From: JAFAYN01 sp963733105 | GTDB lineage: Bacteria > Gemmatimonadota > Gemmatimonadetes > Longimicrobiales > Longimicrobiaceae | Reading direction: 5' to 3' | DNA: 64,000 nt | NCBI GenBank assembly: GCA_963733105.1 | Contig: CAVTCB010000018.1 | Location: 914,641-978,640 of the forward strand | Shown: piece after piece, positions 19,133-27,695 of the stretch | How the letters are laid out: every line of letters begins with the position of its first letter | How positions within the stretch are numbered: position 1 is the first letter of the stretch | Program-made: the position numbers and the translations under genes | Notes under the pieces: generated by a model | Database searches by the model: none | What the model was told of the DNA's origin: nothing | Seen by the model: only the letters and a program-made list of their open reading frames with translations

Positions 19133-20065
19133 ATGAGCGTGGACCTTTCCGTCGTCGCCACCCTGTACCGCTCCGCCCCGTACCTGGAGGAGTTCCACCG
19201 GCGCGTCACCGCGGCGGCGGAGCGGGCGGCGCCGGACTTCGAGGTGGTCCTGGTCAACGACGGCTCCCCGGACGAGTCGCTGGAGGCGGCGGTGGCCCTG
19301 TGCGGGCGCGACCCGCGGGTGCGGGTGGTGGACCTGTCCCGCAACTTCGGGCACCACAAGGCGATGATGACCGGGCTCGCGCACGCGCGCGGGGAGCGGG
19401 TGTTCCTGATCGACTCGGACCTGGAGGAGGAGCCGGAGCTGCTGGACGGCTTCCTGGCCGAGATGGGGAGGACCGGGGCGGACGTGGTGTACGGGGTGCA
19501 GGAGCGGCGGCGCGGGGGGGCCTGGGAGCGCTTCACGGGGTGGCTCTTCTACTCGCTCTTCGACCTGCTGACCACCTGCCCCATCCCGCGCAACCTGCTG
19601 ACGGTGCGGCTGATGACCCGCCGCTACGTGGAGGCGCTCCTCCAGCACCGCGACCGCGAGGTGTTCCTGGCGGGGCTCTGGGCGATCACCGGGTTCCTCC
19701 AGGTCCCGCTCGTCGTCCGCAAGCTGGACAAGGGGAGCACCACCTACACGCTGCGGCGCAAGGCCGCCATCCTGGTCAACTCGGTGACCGCGTTCAGCAA
19801 CCGGCCGCTGGTCATCATCTTCTGGCTGGGGATCGCGATCTCGCTGACGGCGGGGGCGGCGGCGGCGTACATGGTGGTGCGGCGGCTCTTCTTCGGGGTG
19901 CTCCTGGCGGGGTGGCCGTCGCTGATCGTCTCCATCTGGCTCCTGGGCGGGCTCACCATCTTCTGCGTCGGCATCCTGGGGATCTACCTGTCCCGCATCT
20001 TCACCGAGGTCAAGGACCGCCCCTACACCGTGGTCCGCCGGGTCTACGGAGAGCCCCCCGCATGA
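19133..20065 (+). CDS. Family 2 glycosyltransferase, GtrB/DPM1-like with two C-terminal membrane helices
   Basis: A 310-residue GT-A enzyme. It has VVATLYRSAPYLEEF, the nucleotide-binding DFEVVLVNDGSPDESLE, RNFGHHKAMMTGL, and the metal-binding acidic motif in FLIDSDLEEEPEL. Two hydrophobic helices near residues 225-280 (PLVIIFWLGIAISLTAGAAA, LIVSIWLLGGLTIFCVGILG) anchor it, as in undecaprenyl-phosphate sugar transferases of the GtrB/ArnC group. It may transfer a sugar to a polyprenyl carrier. ATG at 19133; its end overlaps the next ATG (ATGA). Confidence 0.9.
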   Translation: MSVDLSVVATLYRSAPYLEEFHRRVTAAAERAAPDFEVVLVNDGSPDESLEAAVALCGRDPRVRVVDLSRNFGHHKAMMTGLAHARGERVFLIDSDLEEEPELLDGFLAEMGRTGADVVYGVQERRRGGAWERFTGWLFYSLFDLLTTCPIPRNLLTVRLMTRRYVEALLQHRDREVFLAGLWAITGFLQVPLVVRKLDKGSTTYTLRRKAAILVNSVTAFSNRPLVIIFWLGIAISLTAGAAAAYMVVRRLFFGVLLAGWPSLIVSIWLLGGLTIFCVGILGIYLSRIFTEVKDRPYTVVRRVYGEPPA

Positions 20066-20733
20066 GCGACGACCGGAGGCTGGTGGTGTTCGGGAACGGC
20101 CCGGCGGCCCGCATGGCGCACTACTACTTCGGGCGCGACTCGGAGTACGAGGTCGTGGCCTTCACCGTGGACCGCGCGTACCTGGGTGGCGCGGACACCC
20201 ACCTGGGGCTTCCCCTGGTCCCCTTCGAGGAGGTGGCGGAGCGCTACCCCCCGTCGGAGCACGACCTGTTCGTGGCGATGGGGTACGCGCGGATGAACCG
20301 GGCGCGCGCGGAGAAGTACGCGGAGGCGAAGGCGAAGGGGTACCGCCTGGCGAGCTACGTCTCCACCCGCTGCACCTGGCTGGCCGACGACCCGCCGGGG
20401 GACAACACCCTGGTGATGGAGGACAACACCGTCCAGCCCTTCGCGCGGATCGGGAGCAACGTGGTGCTCTGGAGCGGGAACCACGTGGGCCACGAGTCCG
20501 TGATCGGCGACCACTGCTTCCTCACCTCGCACGTGGTGGTGTCCGGCTTCGTGCGGGTGGGCGACTACTCGTTCCTGGGGGTCAACGCCACCATCCGCGA
20601 CGGGGTGACCCTGGCCCCGGAGACGCTGGTGGGGGCGGGGGCGGTGATCACCCGGGACACGGTGGAGAAGGGGGTGTACGTCCCCCCCCGGAGCGTGCTC
20701 CTGGACCGGCGCAGCGACGAGATCGAGATCTGA
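20062..20733 (+). CDS. PglD/NeuD-type sugar acetyltransferase
   Basis: A 223-residue protein with an N-terminal Rossmann-like domain (LVVFGNGPAARMAHYYF) followed by a left-handed beta-helix (QPFARIGSNVVLWSGNHVGHESVIGDHCFLTSHVVVSGFVRVGDYSFLG in overlapping hexapeptides). The catalytic histidine of this group is likely in the NHVGHES segment. Family members N- or O-acetylate nucleotide sugars with acetyl-CoA. It is coupled to the GT2 gene by an ATGA overlap and probably tailors the sugar that enzyme transfers. Confidence 0.86.
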   Translation: MSDDRRLVVFGNGPAARMAHYYFGRDSEYEVVAFTVDRAYLGGADTHLGLPLVPFEEVAERYPPSEHDLFVAMGYARMNRARAEKYAEAKAKGYRLASYVSTRCTWLADDPPGDNTLVMEDNTVQPFARIGSNVVLWSGNHVGHESVIGDHCFLTSHVVVSGFVRVGDYSFLGVNATIRDGVTLAPETLVGAGAVITRDTVEKGVYVPPRSVLLDRRSDEIEI

Positions 20734-20738
20734 CGACG

Positions 20739-21647
20739 ATGCGGTGGAAGAAGCTGGGGCGGATCTTCGAGCCCTCCGGGGAGCTCCCCTGGATGGCCTC
20801 GCACGCGGCGATCCCCTTCGCACGGCCGATCGGGGGCGGCGTGCACCGGGTGTACTTCAGCGGGCGCGACGCGAAGGGGCGGGCGCAGGTGGGGTTCTTC
20901 GAGATGGACCTGGCGCGGCCGCACGAGGTCCTGCGCGTTTCCCCGGAGCCCGTGGTGGCGCTCGGCCCACTCGGCGCCTTCGACGACAGCGGGCTCACCA
21001 ACTCCTGGGTGACCACGCACGGGGGGCGCGACCACCTGTACTACTCGGGGTGGCACCTGGGGGTGACGGTCCCCTTCTACTTCCACGTGGGGTGCGCCGT
21101 GAGCGAGGACGGGGGGGCCACGTTCCGCAAGGCGTCGCCCTCGCCGGTGCTGGGGCGCACGGCGGCGGACCCGTTCCTCACCGCCTCCCCCTGCGTGCTG
21201 GTGGAGGACGGCGTGTGGCGGATGTGGTACGTGTCCGGGACGGGGTGGGAGATGGAGGGCGAGGAGCCGAAGCACTACTACCACATCCGGTACGCGGAGT
21301 CGTCCGACGGCGTGGAGTGGCGCGGGGACGGGCGCGTGTGCATCGACTACGCCTCCGCCGACGAGTACGCCATCGCCCGGCCCTCGGTGCTCCGCGACGG
21401 GGACGTCTACCGGATGTGGTACACGTACCGGGGCGCGGCCTACCGCCTGGGCTACGCGGAGTCGCCGGACGGCCTGAGCTGGACGCGGATGGACGACCGG
21501 GTGGGGATCGACGTGTCCCCCGAGGGGTGGGACTCGGAGATGCTGGCGTACGCGCACGTCTTCGACCACGGGGGGCGGCGCTGGATGCTGTACAACGGCA
21601 ACGGCTACGGGCGGAGCGGGATCGGCCTGGCGGTGCTGGAGGAGTGA
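20739..21647 (+). CDS. Five-bladed beta-propeller protein, GH43/GH32-like glycosidase family
   Basis: A 302-residue protein with no signal peptide and repeated WxMWY/RVYFSG-type blade motifs (HRVYFSGRD, HLYYSGWHL, WRMWYVSGTG, YRMWYTYRG, WMLYNGNGYG). The blades and acidic residues resemble GH43/GH32/GH130-like propellers that occur in polysaccharide loci. Whether it hydrolyses, phosphorylases or only binds sugar cannot be decided by eye. It sits between the acetyltransferase and a zinc-ribbon methyltransferase, with 5-bp and 10-bp spacers. Confidence 0.75.
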   Translation: MRWKKLGRIFEPSGELPWMASHAAIPFARPIGGGVHRVYFSGRDAKGRAQVGFFEMDLARPHEVLRVSPEPVVALGPLGAFDDSGLTNSWVTTHGGRDHLYYSGWHLGVTVPFYFHVGCAVSEDGGATFRKASPSPVLGRTAADPFLTASPCVLVEDGVWRMWYVSGTGWEMEGEEPKHYYHIRYAESSDGVEWRGDGRVCIDYASADEYAIARPSVLRDGDVYRMWYTYRGAAYRLGYAESPDGLSWTRMDDRVGIDVSPEGWDSEMLAYAHVFDHGGRRWMLYNGNGYGRSGIGLAVLEE

Positions 21648-21657
21648 GGGGGCCGCG

Positions 21658-22521
21658 ATGAAGCGCTGCCTGGCCTGCGGAGCCCGCTTCGGCGGCGCGG
21701 GGTGGAGCTGCCCGGAGTGCGGGTGGGCGCCCCCGTCGCCGGGCGGGCTCCCCGCGTTCGCGCCGGAGATGGCCGCGTCGGGGGGGTTCGAGGCGGCGTT
21801 CTTCGCGGCGCTGGCGGAGGCGGAGCCGGGGCACTTCTGGTTCGAGGCCCGCAACCGGCTGATCGCCTGGGCGCTGGGGGCGCACTTCCCGGAGGCGCGC
21901 TCCTTCCTGGAGGTGGGGTGCGGGACGGGGTTCGTGCTCGGGGGGCTCCGCCGCGCCTTTCCGGGGCTGGCGCTCGCCGGGAGCGAGATCTTCCCCGAGG
22001 GGCTGGAGTTCGCGCGGCGGCGGGCGCCGGACGCGGAGCTGTTCCAGATGGACGCCCGCCGCATCCCCTTCGACGCGGAGTTCGACGCGGCGGGGGCCTT
22101 CGACGTGCTGGAGCACGTGGACGAGGACGAGGAGGTGCTGACGGAGCTGCGGCGCGCGGTGCGCCCCGGGGGCGGGATCGTGCTGACGGTCCCGCAGCAC
22201 CGCTGGCTCTGGACGGCGCTGGACGACATCGCCCACCACCGCCGCCGCTACACCCGCGCGGAGCTGGTGGATAAGGTCCTGCGCGCCGGCTTCACCGTGG
22301 AGCGCGTGACCTCGTTCGTCTCCGCGCTCCTCCCCCTGATGGTGCTGGCGCGCGTGGGCAAGCGCCGCCCCGCGGCGGAGGTGGACCCCCTGGCCGAGTT
22401 CCGCATCCACCCCGCCGTGAACCGCGCCCTGGCGGGGGTGCTGGACGCGGAGCGGGCGCTGATCGCGCGCGGGGTGTCCTTTCCCGCGGGGGGCTCGCTC
22501 CTCCTGGTGGCGCGCCGGTGA
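21658..22521 (+). CDS. Class I methyltransferase with N-terminal zinc ribbon
   Basis: A 287-residue protein. Two CxxC pairs at the N-terminus (CLACGARF, CPECGW) form a small zinc ribbon. A SAM-binding domain follows with motif I FLEVGCGTGFVLGGL, an acidic GSEIFPEGL and the FDVLEHVDEDEEVL post-motif. The late HHRRRYTRAELVDKVLRAGF is typical of Methyltransf_11/23 proteins in O-antigen clusters. Acceptor unknown. It overlaps the SGNH gene by 4 bp. Confidence 0.82.
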   Translation: MKRCLACGARFGGAGWSCPECGWAPPSPGGLPAFAPEMAASGGFEAAFFAALAEAEPGHFWFEARNRLIAWALGAHFPEARSFLEVGCGTGFVLGGLRRAFPGLALAGSEIFPEGLEFARRRAPDAELFQMDARRIPFDAEFDAAGAFDVLEHVDEDEEVLTELRRAVRPGGGIVLTVPQHRWLWTALDDIAHHRRRYTRAELVDKVLRAGFTVERVTSFVSALLPLMVLARVGKRRPAAEVDPLAEFRIHPAVNRALAGVLDAERALIARGVSFPAGGSLLLVARR

Positions 22522-23642
22522 GCCGGGCCTGGCTGGCGCGCGGGGCGGCCGTGCTCCTGGGGTGCCTCCTGGCTGCGGGGATCGCCGAGGGAGGCGCGCG
22601 CCTGGTCTCCCGGATGCGCGGCGGGTTCCCGGTGCTGGACGAGTACGAGGTCCGCGACCCGGAGCGCCCCTGGCTGGTCCGCCTCCGCCCGGGCTACGCG
22701 GCAACGCTGGACGAGCTGCTGGCGGGGAAGCGCGAGCGGGGGCGGACGCTGGCCGTGGAGCACCTCGTCGGCGCTTCCGAGGCGCTCGGCTTCCGGGGGA
22801 ACGCCGTGGCCCTGCGCATCAACCGCCAGGGCTTCAAGGGCCCGGAGATCGACCCGTCGCACGCCCGCCCCCGCGTCCTCAACATCGGGGACTCCTGTAC
22901 CTTCGGGTCGCTGCTGGACGCGTACTCGTACCCCCGCGCGCTGGAGCGCGCGCTGCGGGGCGCGGAGGTGGTGAACGGTGGCGTGGAGGGGTACACCCCG
23001 CGCGACGTGCTGGCCCGCATCGAGGAGTTCAGCGCGCTCCGCCCGGAGGTCGTCACGATCTACCTGGGGTGGAACGCGCTCTTCGCGGAGCCGGCGGTGT
23101 CGGGCCCGGAGCGCTGGTCGCACGCGGCGCGGCTGGCCCGGCGCGGGTACGAGCGGATCGCGTCGGGACAGGACGAGCGGGCGGCGGCGCTGGAGGCGTA
23201 CGGGCGCCCCAAGCGCCCGGACCGGGCGCGCGCGGAGCGGGAGCTGGAGGGGTACGTCCCCGGCTTCCTGGAGGAGGTGGAGCGGATCGCGCGGGAGATG
23301 CGCTCGGCGGGGAGCCGCGTGGTGCTGGTCACCCTCCCGGGGCTGTACGTCACGGACCGGGCGCCGGGCGCGCGGGCGCTCCGCGTGGGGCACCTCCCCT
23401 CCTTCACCGACAACCCGTACGTGCTGGCGGGGATGGCGGAGCGCTACAACGCCGCGCTCCGCGAGATGGCCGCGCGCGAAGGGTACGCGCTGCTGGACCT
23501 GGACCGCTGGAGCCGGGAAGTGCCGGCTCCGCGCGAGTCGTACTTCACCGACTCGGTGCACCTCACCGAGCAGGGGCAGGTGATGATCGGCGCCTGGATG
23601 GCCCGGGAGCTGGCGCCGCTGCTTTCTACAAACCTACAGTAG
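22518..23642 (+). CDS. Secreted/membrane-anchored SGNH hydrolase
   Basis: A 374-residue protein with an N-terminal hydrophobic helix (AAVLLGCLLAAGIAEGGA). SGNH blocks are visible: block I NIGDSCTFGS (Ser of GDS, about residue 120), block II NGGVEGYTPRD (Gly), block III YLGWNALF (Asn), and block V DSVHLTEQGQ (Asp-x-x-His). A periplasmic esterase acting on acetyl groups of the polysaccharide is likely. GTG start gives a 4-base overlap with the methyltransferase. The gene ends at the border of a lower-GC islet. Confidence 0.85.
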   Translation: MSRAWLARGAAVLLGCLLAAGIAEGGARLVSRMRGGFPVLDEYEVRDPERPWLVRLRPGYAATLDELLAGKRERGRTLAVEHLVGASEALGFRGNAVALRINRQGFKGPEIDPSHARPRVLNIGDSCTFGSLLDAYSYPRALERALRGAEVVNGGVEGYTPRDVLARIEEFSALRPEVVTIYLGWNALFAEPAVSGPERWSHAARLARRGYERIASGQDERAAALEAYGRPKRPDRARAERELEGYVPGFLEEVERIAREMRSAGSRVVLVTLPGLYVTDRAPGARALRVGHLPSFTDNPYVLAGMAERYNAALREMAAREGYALLDLDRWSREVPAPRESYFTDSVHLTEQGQVMIGAWMARELAPLLSTNLQ

Positions 23643-23844
23643 TGGTCAGTTTGCAGGTGAGCTGGCAGTCTATCACCAGAAGGTTTAGAGTTTCGTGGGG
23701 CCGCCCCGTCCGCTTCAGTCGAACTGACCTACTACCGACGAACACGGGGGATTGACGTTCCCAGGCCTCTATAGCATCATTCTGATGCAGTTCTATAGGC
23801 GTTCGAGAACTGACGCCAGAACTCATCGGCCCCGTGGAGATCCC

Positions 23845-24057
23845 ATGCGACGCACTCGGTACCGGATTCCCCGATCGTCGTTCCTGCACGGCATGGCTCA
23901 TACGCTGGATATCGGTGCGACGCTCAACCCGATCGGATGCAATCCGGAGAGCACCGCCCAGAAGAGCATCGCCGCCGACTGGCGGACGGTCTGCGAGGAC
24001 ATGCAGCGCGCAATGAACACGGTCGGACGTACGATGGGGCAGCGTGTCTCGCGGTAA
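23845..24057 (+). CDS. Small hypothetical protein upstream of DUF2335 gene
   Basis: A 70-residue protein from the ATG at 23845 (MRRTRYRIPRSSFLHGMAHTL...). No membrane segment or known domain is seen. It overlaps the following DUF2335 gene by 14 bases, so the two form a small operon. Codon use is visibly less GC-biased than in the cluster around it, which suggests acquisition. An in-frame start further upstream (23752) is possible but would add residues without matching coding character. Confidence 0.6.
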   Translation: MRRTRYRIPRSSFLHGMAHTLDIGATLNPIGCNPESTAQKSIAADWRTVCEDMQRAMNTVGRTMGQRVSR

Positions 24058-24526
24058 GCGGCGACGCCCCACCACCAACCTCCCTCAACCCTCCGCGGAC
24101 TCCGAGCTGCGGGGGGTTGAGCGTCAGGAGGAGTTCTTCCCCGAACAGGTGGAGTACTCCCGAACCACCTTCTTCTCGGGCCCGCTCCCTACGCCGGAGA
24201 TGTTCTTTCAGTATGACCAGATCCTCCCGGGTGCGGCCGACCGGATCTTAGGGCTTACCGAGCGTGAGATGGAGCACCGGCAACAGATGGAGCAAGGCTT
24301 CCTCCGCATCCACAGTCGGAACTCCCTCCTTGGGATCTTCTCCGGTGCCTTGATCGGCCTCTCTGCCGTGCTCGGTGGTGTCTACATCGCTGCCGTAGGG
24401 GGTAACATAGAAGGTGCTGGTGTTGCACTCGGAGGACTCACGGCCCTTGTGGGCGTCTTCGTGTATGGGAAAAAGGCCGATACGGCCAGCGAACCCGAAC
24501 CCGAGAAGCCGCGTAAGAAGCGCTAG
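24044..24526 (+). CDS. DUF2335 predicted membrane protein
   Basis: A 160-residue protein with the family pattern FFSGPLPTPEMFFQYDQILPGAADRIL, then an amphipathic EREMEHRQQMEQGF and two C-terminal hydrophobic helices (LLGIFSGALIGLSAVLGGVYI and GVALGGLTALVGVFVYG), ending in a basic tail. DUF2335 proteins are common on mobile or accessory DNA; function unknown. GTG start. It lies with its small partner in a lower-GC islet between the two halves of the polysaccharide locus and has its own terminator. Confidence 0.82.
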   Translation: MSRGKRRRPTTNLPQPSADSELRGVERQEEFFPEQVEYSRTTFFSGPLPTPEMFFQYDQILPGAADRILGLTEREMEHRQQMEQGFLRIHSRNSLLGIFSGALIGLSAVLGGVYIAAVGGNIEGAGVALGGLTALVGVFVYGKKADTASEPEPEKPRKKR

Positions 24527-24552
24527 CTCGCACCCGTTTTCAGTCCACCCAG

Positions 24553-24591
24553 AGAAGGGCCCCTCCGCTCACGCTGAGCAGTGGGGCCTTC
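24553..24591 (+). terminator. Terminator after DUF2335 gene
   Basis: Imperfect long stem (24553-24563 with 24581-24591, one bulged G) enclosing a small perfect hairpin GCTCA-CGC-TGAGC. It is 27 bp after the DUF2335 stop. Confidence 0.5.
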
Positions 24592-24826
24592 GTGTCTATA
24601 CCAACTCTCGTTATGCGTAACGGCAGTTCTGCACTTTAATGATCCCTGTCGCTGTTACAATTAATCTGACTGCCATCCCTCCCCCGCCGCGATTGAGCGG
24701 GGAGCGTAGAGCCGCTAGATTACACGCTTTGCGCGAATCTGCCGATAAAGGGAGGTGACGGCTCACGCCGGAGCGGCGTCATCGGGCGTCGCCACCGACC
24801 ACCTCCCGAACGACGTACCCGTACGG
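24592..24826. other. Gene-free lower-GC intergenic stretch
   Basis: No coding pattern is seen. It contains the predicted promoter at 24693-24721 and a very good Shine-Dalgarno-like AGGGAGGTGA (24748-24757) that has no ATG/GTG/TTG at proper spacing; the GTG inside it is too close to serve. This may mark a lost start or a small unrecognised leader. Confidence 0.4.
24693..24721 (+). promoter_or_regulatory. Predicted promoter of the transglutaminase-asnB-wzx operon
   Basis: TTGAGC (24693-24698) and TAGATT (24716-24721) are 17 bp apart. It precedes a run of tightly packed genes from 24827 to about 34314. Confidence 0.5.
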
Positions 24827-25799
24827 ATGCATCCCAGGCTCTCACTGCTCGACCGCAGGCTGAAGCTCCTCGCGCTCGCCATCCTCGTCCTGGCGGCGCT
24901 CGACCTCGGCGGGCTCCTGTTCCTCCGCCGCATGGGCGGCCTTTCCGTGCGCTACCACGCCGTCCCCGCGGAGGAGCTGGACCGGTTCGGCGCACGCGGC
25001 GCCGCTCTTCGCCGTCCCCGACAGCGACTACTTCGCCGGGGAGATGCGCCGCGCCGGGATCGCGCGGGGCGGGCGCCCCGACGAGGAGGTGGTCCGCGAC
25101 GTCCTCCGCTGGACCATGTCGCAGGCGGGCGCCACCGGGAACGGGGTCACCACCTTCCGCGCCTCCGCCCGCGACCAGCTCGAGTTCGCACGCGCCGGGG
25201 GCGGGCTCAACTGTTCGCAGATGGGGCTGATCTTCCACGCCGCGCTTCACGCCCTCGGCTTCCGCGCGCGCCTGGTGACGCTCATGGCCGACGCCTCGCC
25301 CCGCGTCTTCCTCGCCGGGGTGGACACGCACCAGACGGTGGGGGTGCTCCTGGACGGGCGCTGGATCGTGTTCGACCCCACCTTCCACGTGAGCTTCGCG
25401 CGCGAGGGCCGGCTCCTGAGCGCCCGCGAGGTGCAGCACGCCCTCCTCGCGGGGGAACACGTGGAGCCCGTCTTCCACGGCGAGGTGCGCTACCCCGCGC
25501 GCCTGGAGACGTACCCGGTCTCCTGGAAGAAGCTGTACCGCCACGTCTTCCTGGCCCGCGACGCGTCCGAGTCGCTCGCCGCCCGCGTTCCACCCGTGCG
25601 CTTCTGGGCCGGGCCCGCCTTCCTCTACGCCGACGACGGCGCGTCGGCCGTCGCCGGGTGGATGGGCGCCATCTACTTCACCCTGGTGGTCCTCCTCCCG
25701 GCCGTCCTCCTCCTCCTGGGCGCGCTCCTGGCGGCCCGGCTGCGGCTCTCCCCACGCCGGGGACGGACGGCCCACCTGCCGCGGACGGTGGCGGGCTAG
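24827..25799 (+). CDS. Membrane-anchored transglutaminase-like protein (one frameshift)
   Basis: A protein of about 323 residues after repair. Start at ATG 24827 (MHPRLSLLDRRLK) gives an N-terminal helix LLALAILVLAALDLGGLLFL. The transglutaminase-like core shows the Cys-His-Asp triad in order: GLNCSQMGLIF (Cys), DTHQTVGVLL (His) and WIVFDPTFH (Asp). A second helix (FTLVVLLPAVLLLLGALL) lies at the C-terminus, so the catalytic domain is probably periplasmic. The frame breaks at about 24998, restored by removing one G after CGC. It may process peptides or amide cross-links; role unknown. It directly abuts asnB. Confidence 0.75.
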
Positions 25800-27695
25800 A
25801 TGTGCGGGATCACGGGGGTGCTGGCCTTCCACGGCTCGGCGCCCGTGGAGCGCGCGCTGGTGGACCGGATGCGCGACGCCATGCCGCACCGCGGGCCGGA
25901 CGGCGCGGGCACCTGGGTGTCGGAGGACGGGCGCGTGGGGCTGGGGCACCGGCGGCTGGCCATCATCGACCTGTCCGACGCCGCGGCCCAGCCCATGTGC
26001 AACGAGGACGGGACGGTGTGGGTCACCTTCAACGGCGAGATCTACAACCACGCCGAGGTCCGCGCCGAGCTGGAGCGCACCGGCCGCCACCGCTGGAAGA
26101 CCCACCACTCCGACACCGAGGTCATCCTCCACGCCTTCGAGGAGTGGGGGATCGACTGTCTGCACCGCTTCCGGGGGATGTTCGCGCTCGGCATCTGGGA
26201 CGCGCGCTCGCGCGACCTGTGGCTGGTGCGCGACCGCATCGGCGTCAAGCCGCTCTACTGGTCCGTGCACCACGGGCGCCTCTCCTTCGCCTCCGAGATC
26301 AAGGCCCTCCTCGCCGACCCGGAGCACCCCCGCGCCGTGGACGAGGAGTCGCTCTACCACTACCTCTCCTTCCTGACGACCCCCGCGCCGCGCACCCTGT
26401 TCGCCGGGGTCCGCAAGCTCCCGGGCGGGTGCTGGCTGCGCGTGCGCGAGACCGGCGAGGTGACGGAGCACCGCTGGTGGGAGATGTGGGACCACGTCAC
26501 CCCGCTCGTCGGCGTGTCCGACGCGGAGATCGCCGAGCGCGTGCTGGAGGAGCTGCGCACGGCGGTCCGCCTCCGCAAGGTGAGCGACGTCCCGGTGGGG
26601 GTGTTCCTCTCCGGGGGGATCGACTCCAGCACCAACGCCGCGCTCTTCTCCGAGGGGGAGGGCGGCCCGGTGCGCACCTTCTCCATCGGCTACCGGGGGG
26701 AGTACGACAGCTACCGGAGCGAGCTGGGGCACGCCCGCGCCATGGCGGAGCGGGTGGGCGCCGAGCACCACGAGCGGGTGCTGGACGTGGACGACCTGAT
26801 CCGCTTCCTCCCCGAGATGGTGCGCCTCCAGGACGAGCCGATCGCCGACCCGGTGTGCGTCCCCGTCTACTACGTCTCCGAGCTGGCGCGGAAGCACGGC
26901 GTGGTGGTGGCGCAGGTGGGGGAGGGCGCCGACGAGCTGTTCTGGGGGTACCCGGGGTGGAAGCAGTCGCTCCGCCTCCAGCGGCTGGACGACCTCCCCG
27001 TCCCCCGCGCGGCCAAGCGGCTGGGGCTCGCGGGGCTGCGCCTGGCGGGGAAGGGCGCCTCCTGGCCGTACGAGCTGCTGCGGCGCGGCGCGGCCGGCGA
27101 GCCGGTGTTCTGGGGCGGGGCCGAGGCCTTCCCCGAGGGGCGCAAGCGGCGCCTCCTGTCGCCGCGGCTCCGGCGGGAGCTGGGCGGCCTCTCCTCCTGG
27201 GACGCCCTCCGCCCCATCCGCGACCGGTTCGAGGCCGGGCGCTGGGAGGACTCGCACCTGGCGTGGATGAGCTACCTGGACCTCAACCTCCGCCTCCCCG
27301 AGCTCCTCCTGATGCGGGTGGACAAGATGAGCATGGGGGTGAGCCTGGAGGGGCGCGTCCCCTTCCTGGACCACAAGCTGGTCGAGCTGGCCATGGGCAT
27401 CCCGGAAGCGGTGAAGACCCGGAACGGGACCCTCAAGCACGTGCTCAAGACCGCCGTGCGCGGCGTCATCCCCGACGAGGTGATCGACCGCCCCAAGCAG
27501 GGGTTCGGCGTCCCGGTGTACGAGTGGTTCTTCGACCGGCTGGGGGAGGAGGCCCGGCGCGAGCTGGACGCCTTCTGCCGCGACACCGACTTCTTCGACC
27601 CCGCCGAGGTGCGCCGCGTCTTCGAGGCGCGCGACGTCAACGGCGTCTGGTACCTGCTCAACTTCGCGCTCTGGTGGCGGGAGTACCTCGGGTGA
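25800..27695 (+). CDS. asnB: Asparagine synthase (glutamine-hydrolysing) family
   Basis: A 631-residue two-domain protein. The Ntn glutaminase domain begins MCGITGVL with nucleophile Cys2 and has RGPDGAGTW and FNGEIYNH. The synthetase domain has the PPi loop FLSGGIDSST near residue 270 and GEGADELFWGYP. In polysaccharide loci, such AsnB-like proteins often amidate uronic acids, for example to uronamides, instead of making free asparagine. That fits the UDP-ManNAcA and UDP-GlcA genes here but is an inference. Its ATG starts one base after the preceding stop and its end overlaps the flippase GTG. Confidence 0.93.
   Translation: MCGITGVLAFHGSAPVERALVDRMRDAMPHRGPDGAGTWVSEDGRVGLGHRRLAIIDLSDAAAQPMCNEDGTVWVTFNGEIYNHAEVRAELERTGRHRWKTHHSDTEVILHAFEEWGIDCLHRFRGMFALGIWDARSRDLWLVRDRIGVKPLYWSVHHGRLSFASEIKALLADPEHPRAVDEESLYHYLSFLTTPAPRTLFAGVRKLPGGCWLRVRETGEVTEHRWWEMWDHVTPLVGVSDAEIAERVLEELRTAVRLRKVSDVPVGVFLSGGIDSSTNAALFSEGEGGPVRTFSIGYRGEYDSYRSELGHARAMAERVGAEHHERVLDVDDLIRFLPEMVRLQDEPIADPVCVPVYYVSELARKHGVVVAQVGEGADELFWGYPGWKQSLRLQRLDDLPVPRAAKRLGLAGLRLAGKGASWPYELLRRGAAGEPVFWGGAEAFPEGRKRRLLSPRLRRELGGLSSWDALRPIRDRFEAGRWEDSHLAWMSYLDLNLRLPELLLMRVDKMSMGVSLEGRVPFLDHKLVELAMGIPEAVKTRNGTLKHVLKTAVRGVIPDEVIDRPKQGFGVPVYEWFFDRLGEEARRELDAFCRDTDFFDPAEVRRVFEARDVNGVWYLLNFALWWREYLG

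Noticed and set aside
24748..24757. Perfect Shine-Dalgarno with GTG inside it as the start of the transglutaminase gene
   Set aside because: The GTG lies within the ribosome-binding sequence itself; the ATG at 24827 directly precedes a sensible membrane anchor.
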